NCBI RefSeq assembly: GCF_030272615.1
Contig: NC_081410.1
Coordinates: 187,140,119-187,204,118, forward strand
Source of the DNA: Cryptomeria japonica
Taxonomy: Eukaryota > Streptophyta > Pinopsida > Cupressales > Cupressaceae
DNA length: 64,000 nucleotides
Direction of reading: 5' to 3'
Shown here: positions 11,281 through 24,335 of the stretch, piece after piece
How the letters are laid out: every line of letters begins with the position of its first letter
Numbering within the stretch: position 1 is the first letter of the stretch
Made by a program: the position numbers and the translations under genes
The notes under the pieces: model-generated
What the model saw: only the letters and a program-made list of their open reading frames with translations
Told to the model about the DNA's origin: nothing
Database searches by the model: none

Positions 11281-13590
11281 TGTTATATTTTAAGATTGTA
11301 AAGGAAAGAAGGGGAATGAGTGATAAGATGTATTGTTTGCCTATACACCCCTTTAAAACATCAAATTTAATTGTGCGACCTTTGTCAAGTCACAACAAAA
11401 TGTTATCTATGGAAAGATATAAACCATTTAATTTTAATGGTATTCAAGGTTTCCCAAATCCTATTCCTACAAAGGTTAGGAAATATTTCCTAGAGTTCAA
11501 TGGGAAAGGATTAGAATCAACACATCAACATTTGCAAGAGTTTTCTGATTTGATGGGAGATTTTGAGATAAATCAAGAAGATATTCTCATGAAGTTTTTT
11601 TTTCAATCTTTGAAGGGTGATTCCAGAGATTAGTTCTCTTATTTGCCAGCATCTTCTATTTCTTTGTGGGATGAACTAAAAGTAACTTTCATAGAACAAT
11701 TTGGTGAAAGAGTTGATCTAGGTTCAATTATAAAAAGATTCAGGGTATTCAAAAGAAGGAAGATGAATTAATCCCTATTTTCAATCTTAGATTTGCACGA
11801 ACACTGGAGGATATCCCTAGTAGCTATAGGCCTAATGATGCAGTGTGTTTAGTTGTTTACCTAGATGCGTTTGATGAGGAAATGAGCTATTTGTTGAGAG
11901 ACAAGGACCCAAAAACCATGCATCATGCCTATAGGATAGCAATGGATATCGAAAATAACTTGAAATATGGAATCCCTAAAGGTTATCTATCTACAAGAGT
12001 TTGTTGTCCTAAGATGTTATATGTCGAAGAAAGGTGTGAATCAAAAGGTAAAGGTCAATGTCAAAGCATCTACATCCCTATTGATTTCACTAACCATGTT
12101 ATGAATTCCGATTCAAACAAAAATGTGAGTGAAGAGAACTTGTCCTAGACAGTGGTTATTCCTCATGTTAATGAAAAAAAGGTTAGTGAGATAATTTCAG
12201 TTACTACACCATATGACAACAACAATATTTTTTCTAGTATGGAGATCTCACAAGAGATTCATCTGCAGTCTTGTGTTTCAAATAAATCCAACAGTGTGTA
12301 TGCAGAACTGGAAAGTTGTACATTTGATGAAGAAAATGCTAGTATGCAAGATTTCGATGACATGAATTCAGTCTCTCAGAAATAAGATATATGATAATGA
12401 AAATTTGAATGATGAGGTGCCACCATTTTTTGTTGATAATGCTCTTGATATAGAAAGTTGCATGGTGTGTTTAAATAAGGAAAGTATTTTGCAGCTTGTA
12501 TCTATGCCACATGAATTCATCCAAAGTAATGTGCATGAAGTTTTAGTTGAGGTACGTGTCCTTGAAAATAATGTTTTGAATAGTTGCATACCAGTTGTTC
12601 CATTACAAATGGTTGTGCATGAAGAGACTCATAAATTCATAAATAATAAAGAGGTTGCATTAGACGAATCTATTGATTAGCCATATGGTAAGTCTGCTTT
12701 GTGCAAAGAGTCTACTTCATATGAAGATCTGGGAAGTGAAGAGGATGAAATAGGTTGTGATGAAACCTGTTATCTTGATGATTTTGATGATTTATTTATA
12801 TCTGATTTAGAAACATTTGTAACTAGTGAATATGAGGGTGATTCTCTTTCTAATGTTACAAGTGCTGACATCGAATATGAGAGTGTGGAGTTCATTGACA
12901 TCATCCAAGGTTGTGAAGTGGATGAAGAAGATTTCTGCCTTGTTGCTCCACATGATACTTTGAAGTCAAATTTGGAACCTTTTGTTGCACATAAGGACAA
13001 TTTTATTAAGAAGATGAATAATGATTCCTTTTCATCATACAGTGACCTGAGTGTGCAAAATGTTGATCAAGAATTAGTGACTATGTCAATGGAAGACATA
13101 AGTGAGTTATAATGGTTTTCAAATGTTGACTGTTCAGATATGGATATTTGTAAACCAGTTGTTATGTTGGATGGACCAACATATGAGAGCTCTTCCTTTG
13201 ACGTTTGTAATGGATTTGTACTATGCTTGCAAGAGTGCTTCAATGATAAATATTTTGTGGAGATGCAAGAAAATGAAGACACCAGTTTTCATGATGCCGG
13301 TTATATGAAAGAGTATGAAGTGTTTCACTTCTCTTTTCAATTTGATGGGGCCATCATGAAACATAATAGTGAGATTTTTTGAAGAATGTTGTTTTCAACA
13401 TGTTTTTATTTCAGAAATTGAGTATGGGTATTTTTTTTTCAAATAATGCCTAGTGACATGATTCAGATTTATAAAGAATGTGTTGAGATAAAAGGTTTTG
13501 ATGACATGATGACAAATATAAAGTTTAGTGATCATGAGTAGTTATATGATAATGGTATTTTCAGATTGTTCATGATTCAAAGTGATGATA
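11281..13590 (+). pseudogene. Decayed gag-like ORF of element A
   Basis: A gag capsid-type domain is visible from RYKPFNFNGIQGFPNP through YFLEFNG, then after a TAG stop FSYLPASSISLWDELK and FIEQFGERVDLGSI, the signature of plant Ty3/Gypsy gag. A frameshift near 11736 moves the frame; it continues with NLRFARTLEDIP, LDAFDEEMSYLLRDKDPKT and an ENNLKYG segment. A second shift near 12390 leads into a long acidic, low-complexity tail (12405-13380) rich in Asp/Glu/Ser with two or three stops. No protease or RT follows. Original length would be about 750 codons. The acidic tail resembles no domain I know. Confidence 0.7.
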
Positions 13591-13599
13591 TTTATATTT

Positions 13600-15006
13600 T
13601 TGACAAGGGAAAACTCTAGTTTAACATGTTTGGTGGTCTAGGGCCACCAAACGAGAATGAATACTAGCTCTATTAAATAAAAGTCCAGTGACTCCAAGCT
13701 TAATGAGGTGTAGGCATGGTCTGCTTTTAATAGAAATTTGGAATCTTTCTATGCCTACACGAGGCATACATCCCCAACTAGAGCCACGGTTAGGACTTCC
13801 AAAATTTGCAAAATTTTGGGGTCCCAGGTTAAGAAAATTCACTTGAAGCTCTCAAAATAACATCTGCATCTTCAGTTTCAGTAGCTCACTTCAGAGAGCT
13901 ATAATTTTGAGCCCATTTGTTTGTATGCAAAATCAATTGGGGAAATGGTTAAACACTAATTAGGGATGATATTGATCAAGTTGCAACTTCCAGAAGTTAG
14001 ATTGGATAAGTTTTTGAGGCACTTGATTTGAGGGTTTAACAAAGGTTCAACAGGTGCACATTTCTAGATAAGCCCGAGTAGCCTACTTTGGAGGCGTATA
14101 ACTTGCACCTTGTTAATTATAATGAGGAATTTCTTGTCCCTTTGGGTTCCCTGCAAAATTATGTACTACCCTGCTCATTTTTCAGATTCCCATGATTTCA
14201 TTTGACCTGTTTGCCAAAGCAAAATCTTTTGCAAATTGTTGTTTTCTGTATTTTGCACAGTGACGTGTTTCAGGGAGACTCACTTTGAGCATTAGTATCT
14301 CTATCCCAGATGATCATTTCATCAGACCAATTTATTCTTGTGATTCTATGTAATGAAATGATTGTGTGTGCCCGTTTGTTGCTCTTCATGTTTTCATCTG
14401 CTATATTTCCAAAATTACTTTGAAACAGGGTTTGGAAGGGGTTCTGCCAGGTTTCAGTGCAATAACAACTAAGTAGAAAACTTTGGGGATTAAAATATTG
14501 AAACTTAGTAAGCGTCAAGAGAATCCATTTTGCAGGGTGATTAACAATATATCAGACTATGTTCCTATCAGATGGCATGGTCTCAAGTGGCCATTTGAGT
14601 AGTTTTCGAAGGCGGTTTCCCGGGGTTCATAGGTAGTTTTGATCAATTTTGCAAAAGGTTGAAAAATTAGTTTCCAGTGGTTAAATTTTACATATTTCTG
14701 TTCCAGATGATTGCATAAGTGGTTTTGAATCAGCTCCAAGGCTCAGTTATCTGAAATTTTAAAAAAATTGTCGGGTCCATGAGGGACCTGACTTGTCCCA
14801 TTAAATAGTGAAGTTGTGCTTGCAAGGTCAGTTTTAATTTTTAATTTTTAATTATTGTTATGATTTAAATAGTAATGCATAAGAGAAAGTGTCTTGTCTC
14901 AAATAAATTATTTAATAATGCTTTTTAAATATCATTATTAAGTATATTGTTTTGCAAACTAAATACCATTTAAATCATTTTACAATGATTTAAAATGAAA
15001 GGAAGA
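13600..15006 (+). other. 3' non-coding interior of element A with polypurine tract
   Basis: No coding domain is visible on either strand. The segment ends in a purine-rich tract, AAAATGAAAGGAAGA (14992-15006), directly followed by TGTAATACTC, the expected arrangement of a polypurine tract and the 3' LTR start. Small minus-strand frames here (13621-13842, 14270-14518) have no recognisable content. Confidence 0.5.
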
Positions 15007-18000
15007 TGTAATACTCAAGATGAGGCCCGAGATGATTAATTCAAAAATAAAAATCAAATGCATAAATTACAAATATTAAAATATTTTATAGAAAATTAAA
15101 GATTTGCTATTCTTTTCTTAAGTTAACCTCCTTGCAACTTTCTTAAAATCCTTGAAATCGCGTGATCTCATAATGGGAAGTAAGGAGGTCGATATGCATT
15201 GCGGCATTGTGAGCACGACAAAGCATTAGGGTTTCATAGAATGTGCAAATATGGAGGTGGGGACAGTATGTGTGAGTTGTTTGAAAATGTTTGAGCAAAG
15301 TATTTGGCAAATTCGAATGCCAAGTTCCATGATATGCTTGAGTTGTCTTGGGAGCCCGTGGAGTGTGGATGTTTTTCAGTAGGGTATGGACACCCATCGA
15401 AGCGTCTAAAGTGGATTAAATTTGGTGATTGCCATAATTATATTTTGCATAATTATTGGTCAAAGTGGAGGTGGTGATAAATATGAAGTTGAGCATCGAC
15501 ATATGTAAAATGATGAAAGCTTAGGCAACACATATTAGCTGGGTGTCACGCTCCAAAGAAAACATAGTCTCATGAAAATATTGAATGTGGAAGCATTGGC
15601 ATGGAATGTGAACATTTTTAATACCTCCAATCAACTTAGTGGTAGGAAAATGGCGATATAATTCATTCCTTCCAAGTATTATTTTTTCTTGGCACTGTGT
15701 AAGCAGTAAATACAATGTGGTCTCCTTTCGAAGCACACAGTGTAATAGGGTATTGGCTAGATGTTGTGGTTGCAGCCCCATAGCCAATGATCGATTTAAA
15801 ATATGCAAATATGAACATAATTGGTGAATAATTTCAACATGATGCACCAAAGTCATCGCATGGGCCACATTTAATACAAGTAATGCATGAGAATGCAAAA
15901 GAAAAATGTTGTTCAAAGGGTAAAAGAGGCGACATGAAAAATATTCAACCACGATGGGCGTAAGATGTGCATCAAATGAATTTGATGGAAAAGTTTTATA
16001 GATTCTTAAACAAATACATATATAGTATGACACACAAAATGACTGGGGAATTGAAAACTTTAGCAAGTATAATAGGAGATTCAATGCCATATCCCACAAT
16101 GAATGCTAGCATCCTCCTGCCTGTGTTGATTTGGGAGCTATGATACATGTTATTGACAGTCATCAAAGCACACCATTAAGGAATTTTGGCAAAGTTTGTT
16201 GTCCTAATGTCCCTGCAGAAGTGAATATAAATACAAATTTGAATACGTATTGCCAAATTTCATCAGCTTTCCCTACATTCTCCAACTCGCGTTAATGTGT
16301 GAGTTGTGGAAGAAAATTGCCGCCATCCACAAAGTGTGTGAACTATTGTTACTGTGCACCAAAGCAATGTCATCTCATGGAATAAATAATGCTTGCAGGT
16401 TAAATATAAAATGGGCATGTTGAAAAAGCTTTTGAGATTTTCAGATATAAGAGGGGTTAGTTTCCATTAAGAAATTAATGGAATGAAATCTAATTTACTA
16501 ATAAAAGATGTGAAATGGGTGTGGAACAATTATACTAAGAGTAAAAGGCATTTTCATATGAGGTTCCAAGTGTGTGGTAAAGTAGAGCAGAATGAGGAAT
16601 AGAAGGAAATCATCAATCGAGGATTAATATTTCAAAGTTCAGACTTATATATTTGCCATTTGTATAATGTTGTAAATCAAAGTCACACTGGTAAATAAGG
16701 AGAGAGGGTTATAATTTTCACTCTGACAATTACTTTTGCATAAGGAAAAAATGATTTCATTAAGAAAACATGGTAGAATGAATCATAAGTAAAGTGGATG
16801 AATAGGGTCACTTAAAAAAATACAACACTAAGATACTTCTTCCAAAAAATATTACCAGAATATAGGGCATTATCTTTTGCCCAAAGGGTTTATTCTACAT
16901 AGATAAAGAGAAATAAGATAGATATTATTTTATTTCATATTATGGAATTATGCAATGAAAAAGTGTTGAAGTCAAAATGAGTTTTACTGAAAGTGAAAAC
17001 TTGTTCATATGTTGTTGAAGATGATATTCTCAGTTGAAAGTTAAAAGGTGAAAATGTGGTGTTGCAAGGTTGCAAAAAAAGTAAATTTTTAGTTGAGGTG
17101 AATATTTGGAAAATAAGTGCAAAAGGTGAAATGATGTTTGCATGGATAAGAGGAAAGTACTTTCAAAAGTGATTTTAAAACAACAAAGCAAATATCTTTA
17201 TCAAGTCAAAAAATGCATTAATGGGAAAGAAAGACTCAGTGGGGGGAATATTTTTCAATTGAAAGATATTTTGGAAAGTGCAGGTCAAGGCAATGAGGGA
17301 ATGTTTTCTGTTTCAGGAAGAGGAGAGAAGGAGGATAGGTGTAATCTACAAATCAGAATTGAAGAAGATATGTGGCAAAGATGGAACAAATCTACAGTTT
17401 TCTTCTTCTTCTATATATATTCCTTCTCTTTTGAAGGGGTTCTGAAAGTTTTTTCTGTACAGGGTCTGTAAATGGTTTCTTGTCCAGAGTTCTTTAGATC
17501 CATGTAGTAGACTAATTATTTTTTAGCAATGTGTAAGGCATTTGTAGAGAAAACTTTATATTGAATTCAGTATTCAAGTTTTTGCAGGCTATTTGAAAGA
17601 TGGAGTGTAAAATGTTATTTGTCAGAGGTAGAATTTAAATAAAATGGAAGATATGGTTCAGATCTTGTTTCTCTCTAGTGTGTAACTCTATCAGCTTTTG
17701 AGTGAAATTAGCCAAGGGTTCTTTTTATTCAGTGCATTGTTGTGATGTATGTGACTTTCTATTTATGCTTTGGTCTAAGGGGTCAATTGAATTGCTAAAT
17801 AGAGTTGTAGAATGATAAGGCTTATGCAAGGATTTTGGTAAGAAGTTATGGGTTTAAATCATTGATGAGGTATATTGTAAGGCACTATTATCTTGGATCT
17901 AAAAGCTATTGGATAAAATCTTGTCATATGCCATCTTGTATTTTCATGGTTTCAAGTTTCCTAGTGGAATGAGGCACTGATTACAACATGCAATTGTGGT

Positions 18001-18518
18001 TACAATCAGTGTTGTCATCAAAATAATTAGTTCTTGCTACAATCTTGTTTTAAAAAAAAATTAGAATATCTTTTAGGTTTTAAGTATGTATGTGAGCCAA
18101 ACAGTCTCATAGCTCCAAATTGTTGAGTTTTCTCCCTCTTTGTTGAGCCTTTTATGAGAACTATCCACTATGTCAGTAGTGTTGTGTTGTGTTATGCTCA
18201 TTGCTCCAAGTGGTTGAGAATCACTGAGGAATATCCATCCTTTAGAAATCTCCCTCTTTGTTGAGACTCTTTGATGAGATAATCTACTCTATATTAATGC
18301 TAGTTTATTGTCATTTGCAAGTATGATGCAAAAAATTGTGAAGGCATTAAGGGATAACCCTCCCTGGTTTTTAAGAGCCTAAAGTGCAGAAGGATCTTAT
18401 AACCTTCTTAGTTGGTCTGATCCTTGTGATAATTTCCATAATTGAAGTTGGTTGCTTCATAGAAATTGGATTGAGTGTATTGGTGGCTTTTAAAGCATAA
18501 AACCCAATTTGGGAACCA
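15007..18518 (+). mobile_element. Right (3') LTR of element A, about 3.5 kb
   Basis: The 3' part (16882-18518) is proven by direct homology with 2522-4161. The 5' part (15007-16881) is assigned by inference from the polypurine tract and TGTAATACTC start at 15007, and from the GGGAACCA end at 18518. The matching 5' part of the left LTR is not in the window, because element C sits there and everything beyond lies off the left edge. The 192-codon minus-strand frame at 15521-16099 lies inside this LTR and is treated as fortuitous. Confidence 0.6.
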
Positions 18519-20078
18519 ACATGTTCAATTCTCTTCTTTTGTTCTTTTCTTAAGATCTAATTTAATGTTTAATAATGAATATTTGAGTTTAAGTTAATGT
18601 TGATTCACACCCCACTCTTAGAATTTGAATGTATTCAACAATTTTTATATCCACGTGATCATGTAAATGATAGTATTCATGACAATATACAATTAATTTG
18701 ATATTTGATTTCCATTCACTTAGTCTTGTTTTTACACACAATGAATTTATTACATCCCGTTCACACAATACCACTTTACATATGACATATTTTGAAAACC
18801 ACATTTATCTATTTTGTGTATCTATACACATTGACATATACTAAGACCACCCATTGGTATTAATTCATCATTAATTTGATCATTCTTATCATGTTCTTTT
18901 GGCATTTACCTTTATCTCTCTTAGATTTGGAGATAGAGTCTTGACAAATATTTGATTTCACATGTACATTCATGATCATATTTTAAATGTGTATACATGC
19001 TTTCAAGTTTGACCATCAACATCATTCATATTATTAGTCATTACTAGAATTTTTTAAGCACTCAAGGTTATATTATTTAAATATTGCACTATGACTATTT
19101 GATCCCACAATAGTCTACCCCATATTTTGTTCTAAATTATGGGATGTGCAAAATCATCATCTTAAATATTTATTTTTGTATGGAAAAAAATAAAAATTCA
19201 AGAGTTAATGGATGATACAAAATAATGAGTTGTGGAATTTTATACATAGATTCACATCATGTTTTTTTAAGTTTTTAAATGACAATTTATATCATTTTTT
19301 GTTTTATTTTTCAATCAATTTATACTCTTTTATATTTTATAAACTAATATTATTCCAAATCACATAAATTTTATTGCAAACATTTCTTTTTGACAATTTA
19401 TTGAATTAGATCATTAACTCTAGTGTCTTATGCACAAATACTTACTTCACCATGATGGAATTTTTAAAAAACGTTTCCAACAAAATTTATTATTTTACCT
19501 ACTAGCTTGAATAAAGGTCAATATTTGTTTTGTAATGGACCCAAATTCATTATAAAACTAAGAGAAATATATAATATTGAAAAACACATAATGTATATTA
19601 GAAGTTTTAGAAAGATAATTTACTAAGGGCTACATACTTACAAAATTGTATTTCTAAATTATTTCATTTGATCCTCCAAAAGTTGAAGAAAAATTATTTT
19701 TTGTAAGCATTTTGATAGGTGTGAAAGAGACTCTATTGAGAATTTGTTTTAAGTATAATTAATTTCTATCAAAGATGGTTTTATTTAACCCCTATTACCC
19801 CTTAGGTGGAACCCATCTAGACTTAAATAATTGGTTTTTCTAAAAAAATGTGATTTTAAATATTGGGTTTTCTAAAAAAAGGCGATTTTAGACCAAAAAA
19901 AAAAAGATATCCCACAAGTGTGACACACCATTATAGGATCAAATACAATGTCTTTATGTCAATAAATCTTTCAAATCACATTGGGGAGCATTTTGAATAC
20001 CCCTTTTATTTTTGAACTATCATTTTCATATCATTTGACACAAGGGGAACAATTCCTTTCCCAACACATTTTTGTGCC
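18519..20078. other. AT-rich intergenic DNA, no gene seen
   Basis: There is no coding domain or RNA gene that I can support. The end (19984-20075) is a dispersed repeat that also occurs at 58481-58585 in the same orientation; both copies contain AGCATTTTGAA, CATTTTCATATC-TTTGACACA and AACACATTTTTGTG-like blocks. Confidence 0.6.
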
Positions 20079-20795
20079 TTGTCTCATCAAGAAAGTAAAG
20101 CATTATTGGATAAACTATCGATCATGCAAAAATATCATAAAGACAGAGAAGGATTAGGTTTTCTTTTCGGAAAATGCTCAAATCATAATGACAAAGGCAA
20201 AGGCAAGGAGGAGAAGGCAGAAGATGAAAAGAAACCTGAAGATGCAAACAAGGTCCAGAATCAAAGAATTGCTACAAGAGGACCTTCAATCCAACAACCA
20301 AATGATTAAAGGTAACTATCATTCAATGGTTATTGTTTTCATTGCAATAGTTTTAGACATAAGGCTATAGAGTGCAGGTGCAAAGTAAATCAGAATACTC
20401 AATGCTTTAATTGTAAGAGTTTTGGACACAAGGCTAGTAATTGCAATAATCAAGTTATGAATAGAAGATATAGACCGTTTGTGAATGGAGTGAATGGATC
20501 ACATATGAATATGATGAATAAACCCTTTCATGGTTATTGTCACATATGATATGGTTTTGGTCATAAATCTAATCATTTTAGATGTAGAACAACTTCAATG
20601 AATTCAAGACAAAGGAATATCAAGTGTTATAATTGCAACAAGTTTGGACATTTCTCTAATAGTTGCAGGAATGTGATTGCTCTGACAAAAACAAATGAAC
20701 CTAAGAATAAGAATGCTATGGTATGGAGAAAGAAGGAAGCGATTGTGTCTGTTGTGCCAAAGTTCGATACAGATGCTTCATCCTCCAAAAATTGA
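20079..20795 (+). pseudogene. Retroelement-like gag fragment with multiple CCHC zinc knuckles
   Basis: One frame runs through 20079-20795 with only a few stops (TAA at 20307 and shortly after, TGA in the third knuckle). A Lys/Glu-rich segment is followed by CX2CX4HX4C knuckles: CFHCNSFRHKAIEC, CFNCKSFGHKASNC, a degraded one around CHI-YGFGHKSNHFRC, and CYNCNKFGHFSNSC. Knuckles of this type bind single-stranded nucleic acid in retroelement nucleocapsids and in CNBP-like cellular proteins. Four in a row is more than the one or two usual for plant Gypsy or Copia gag. The frame ends with a short basic tail and a TGA. No protease or RT follows within 500 bp. A retroelement origin is likely but not proven. 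Confidence 0.6.
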
Positions 20796-21329
20796 TCTGA
20801 TAGCTTTGGCTTAGGGGGAGATTCAAAGAAAATTTTAGAGCTAAAATTGATTCCATTAAGTTCAAGTTGAACTCCCTTGGTATAATATTTGATATTTTCA
20901 ATGATAATTAAAGATGGTACATGAAGAAAAATGATAGATTATTTATATTATGAGATTATATCACTCCAAAGACCATGAGAAGATATAGTGAATACTTTCT
21001 GGAAAGTAAAGGAGATAGTTGAAGCAAGGTTAGAACATCTTTCCAGTCTCCTTGATGAAACTAATGTTATTGACTTGCTGGTGGAGAGAAACCATTTGTG
21101 TGTAAACTTTAGAATGACTATGAATTCCTGGAAGACCTTTGTTCTAGAATTAAAGAAAGTTATAAGAGAATTTTCCATGTGAAATGCAATTGAAACATAT
21201 TTTGGGGGGCATAGTTTTTCGTAACTTTTTTTTGTTGTTAAGAAGAAGTTGTGTCCACTCAATGTGGAAGTTTTACACATAGAAAAAAGATGGCAAATCA
21301 AGTGGAGCACATGGGAGATGAAACTAGAT
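20796..21329. other. No recognisable gene
   Basis: A 64-codon plus-strand frame (20988-21182) and a 128-codon minus-strand frame (20948-21334) overlap here. Neither shows a domain I recognise. The segment may be further decayed coding sequence of the element that carried the zinc knuckles. Confidence 0.4.
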
Positions 21330-21396
21330 CCCAATTAGCTATAGGATCTTGAGCCTAAAAATGAATCGGGATCTTGTAGGCTTTAGGATCCTGAGC

Positions 21397-21446
21397 CTAT
21401 TTTTAGAAACAAGATCTTGTTCTAAAATGAAATAGGATCCAGTTTC
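21397..21446. repeat. Left degenerate inverted terminal-like repeat of M
   Basis: Reversed, this block reads ...CTGGATCCTATTTCATTTTA... and aligns with 30063-30110. It contains its own internal palindromic GATCTTGTTC-like symmetry. Related GGATC-rich blocks continue on both sides (21340-21510), suggesting subterminal repeats. Confidence 0.4.
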
Positions 21447-22518
21447 TTAAAATATAAAATTAAAAAAAAATGGGACCGGCTCATTTTTTCTAACCAAGAT
21501 CCCGATTTCGAGTTACCAACAAGCCTTCCAGGTAGGCCACTTCCTATATTTTTTCCTAAGTTTTAGCTTTTATTATATTTTTTTCAATTTATGAAAGACA
21601 TTTTTTAGTTTCAATTAGTTTTTTTTTTTCAAAATGTTAGTTTAGGTTTTAATAATTAAGCAATTTTTTTATAAAATTCTTTTTTTGATTAATGAATGAA
21701 AATGAAATGTTGAAAAATAAAAACCAGAGCAATAATTAAAATGAAAATGAAATAAAAGAAAAAGGAAATGAAAATCAAATAAAAAATAAAAATGTTCAAA
21801 AAAAATAAAAATAATAATAATGAAAACAAAAATGAAAGAAAAATTCAAACCAAAACCTAAGGAATGTAGAATATACTTTCAATACACACATTTAAACCTA
21901 GAGATCATTCAGGATCTCATTAGGACCTACATAGTCGAAATAAGACCCCTTAAGACAAGTAATAATCTACATCCTCTACCTTCAATCAGGATAATAGTAA
22001 ATTCAAGATCTCATTAGGACCCCTACCTTCAATCATGTTTGTGTAGGACCCCTTAAAGTTACATTCATTATCACACACATGATCTAGACTTAATACAATT
22101 AACATGACCCCAAGTAAGACATTCATTATCACATGGCCCCCCTTAAACAAGTTTGAAATGTGTACCTAACACAAACAATATTTCATCAGGACCTCTAGCT
22201 GATTTATAGGACCCCTCAATTATATACTTTCAATTGAGTTTTTTTCTTCTCCTTTTCTGCTGGTTTGTATGTACACATGTTAAACGCTCTCCATATATAT
22301 CTATAAATTTCACTTAAATCCCTACTTCCTTATTTATATTTCTTTGTCATATCTCTCCATCTCTACTCTTACCTAGCTTTATCTCTCTCAAACCATCTCT
22401 ATCTTTCTTGATCTCTTCATCTACCTATACTCATATATCTCTCCCTCTCCCTCAATATATACATACATGTACATATATATATCCCTCATGCTTTCTTTAT
22501 ATTTCTCCTTATTTCTCT

Positions 22519-22623
<105 letters not shown>

Positions 22624-23165
22624 TCTCTCACTCACACACACACACACTCACTTCACTATTTATCTCTCTATCCTTCTCTCTTTCCTTATTCTCTCCCTCT
22701 CCATATATATATCCCCTCTCCCCCTCCATTTATCTCTCTCCCCTCTCTCTTGCATTATAATTTTTCCTACCTCTCTTATACTTTGTATCTCTCCCTATCT
22801 CTATCTTTCACTCTCACTTTTTCACTATATCCCTCTCCCTTTATCCCTCATATATATACATTCATTCATCCATTTATCTCTTTATCTCTTTCCCTTAATC
22901 CATCTATATGATCTCTCTATCCTCCCTCTCCCTCCTCTACTATCTCTCTCATAATTTATTTCTATTTAATTCTCTATCAATATTTATCTCTCTCCCTCTC
23001 CCTCTATTACTTTTTATCTTTGTATCTATTCTATTCATATTTCTCCCTCTTTATGCATCCATTTATCTCTATCTCACTCTCCCTCTATATCTCCTTATAC
23101 TCCCCATCTCTTTATATCTCTCCCTCTCCGTACCTCTATCACTCTCTCTTACTCCCTTACTCTGA

Positions 23166-23168
<3 letters not shown>

Positions 23169-23248
<80 letters not shown>
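23169..23248. repeat. (TA)n microsatellite, about 40 units
   Basis: The TA dinucleotide run is broken once by TATCTATA near 23205. It lies at the end of the pyrimidine-rich tract that began with the CT run. Confidence 0.95.
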
Positions 23249-23250
<2 letters not shown>

Positions 23251-23569
23251 CATCTCCCCTTCTCTCCCCTCTTTATTTCTCCATATTTCTCCCTCTATGT
23301 CTCCCTCCTATGTTTTTATATCTAGTCAATGCTCCTATATAAACACTATTGTTGAATTTGTATCTATATAACTCTCCTATTTATCCATATGCTATCACAT
23401 TTGTCTAATACCCATTTCTAGCATATATTCTATTTGAACCTTTATATAATCCTTTTAAAGATATATCTGTGTTATAGTTATAATGCTCATTTATTATAGC
23501 TTAACAATTATGAAGACTATATTTGGCCAAATTTACACCTGATATGTATCTAGGATCGTATTTTGGATA

Positions 23570-24335
23570 GGTCTCTAGACCCCTTATTCTAGATAGGTCA
23601 TAATAGGTTGACTATTATGTTGAATAAGACCCCTTAAGAGGACCTATTATGTCATATAATAAGTTCTATTATCTCATAAGACCCCTTAAGAGGGCCTATT
23701 ATGACATAATGGGACCAACTATCACACAATAGGACCTATTATGACATAATGGGTCCTATTATGTCAATAATAGGTCCTATTATGTCATAATGGGTCCTAT
23801 TATGTCAATAATAGGTCCTATTATGTCATAATAGGTTCTATTATGTCATAATAGGTCCTATTATGTCATAAGACCCCTTAAGAGGACCTATTATAAAATA
23901 ATAGGACCTATTATATCATAATAGGTGCTATTATGTCATGGGACCCCTTAAGAGGACCTATAATGTCATAATAGGTCATATTATGTCATAAGACCCCTTA
24001 AGAGGACCTATTATGACATTCTACCCCTTAGTAGGACCTATTAAGGGGTATTATGTCACAATAGGCCCTATTATGTCACAATAGGTACTATTATATACCC
24101 CTTAAGAGGATCTATTATTTCATAATAGGTCCTATTATGTCATAAGACCCCTTAAGAGGACCTATTATGATATTATACCCCTTAGTAGGACTATTAAGGG
24201 GTATTATGTCATAATAGGACCTATTATGACATAATAAGACCAATTATCACATAATAGGACCTATTATGCCATAATAGGTCCTATAATGTCATAATAGGTC
24301 CTCTTATGTCATAAGACCCCTTAATGGGACCTATT
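23570..24335. repeat. Satellite-like array of a 20-24 bp palindromic motif
   Basis: The array is built from the near-palindromic motif CCTATTATGTCATAATAGG in alternating, imperfect copies, interspersed with blocks reading AAGACCCCTTAAGAGGACC. CCTTAAGAGG and TATTATGACATAATA both read nearly the same on the two strands. More than twenty motif copies can be counted by eye. The CCCCTTAAG core is shared with the next two arrays. Confidence 0.85.

Larger units (their letters stand above)
2522..18518 (+). mobile_element. Element A: large LTR retrotransposon with gag remnant only, left LTR truncated by C
   Basis: Bases 2522-4161 match 16882-18518 almost along their whole length in the same orientation (both start CAAAG-GTTTATT-TACATAGATAAAG and end AAAACCCAATTTGGGA-CCA). 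They flank an interior with a primer-binding-like site on the left and a purine tract on the right. The interior carries a decayed gag-like ORF at 11281-13590 and no recognisable protease, reverse transcriptase, RNase H or integrase outside the nested minus-strand element B (4408-10654). Without B the interior is about 4.6 kb. Element A is therefore best read as a non-autonomous gag-only LTR element. Element C cut its left LTR, so no target-site duplication can be checked; the bases after the right LTR are ACATG. Confidence 0.75.

Noticed and set aside
15521-16099. 192-codon minus-strand frame
   Set aside because: It lies in the inferred LTR of element A, has no recognisable domain and an odd His/Leu/Cys-rich composition. 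It would deserve a look only if other LTR copies kept it open.
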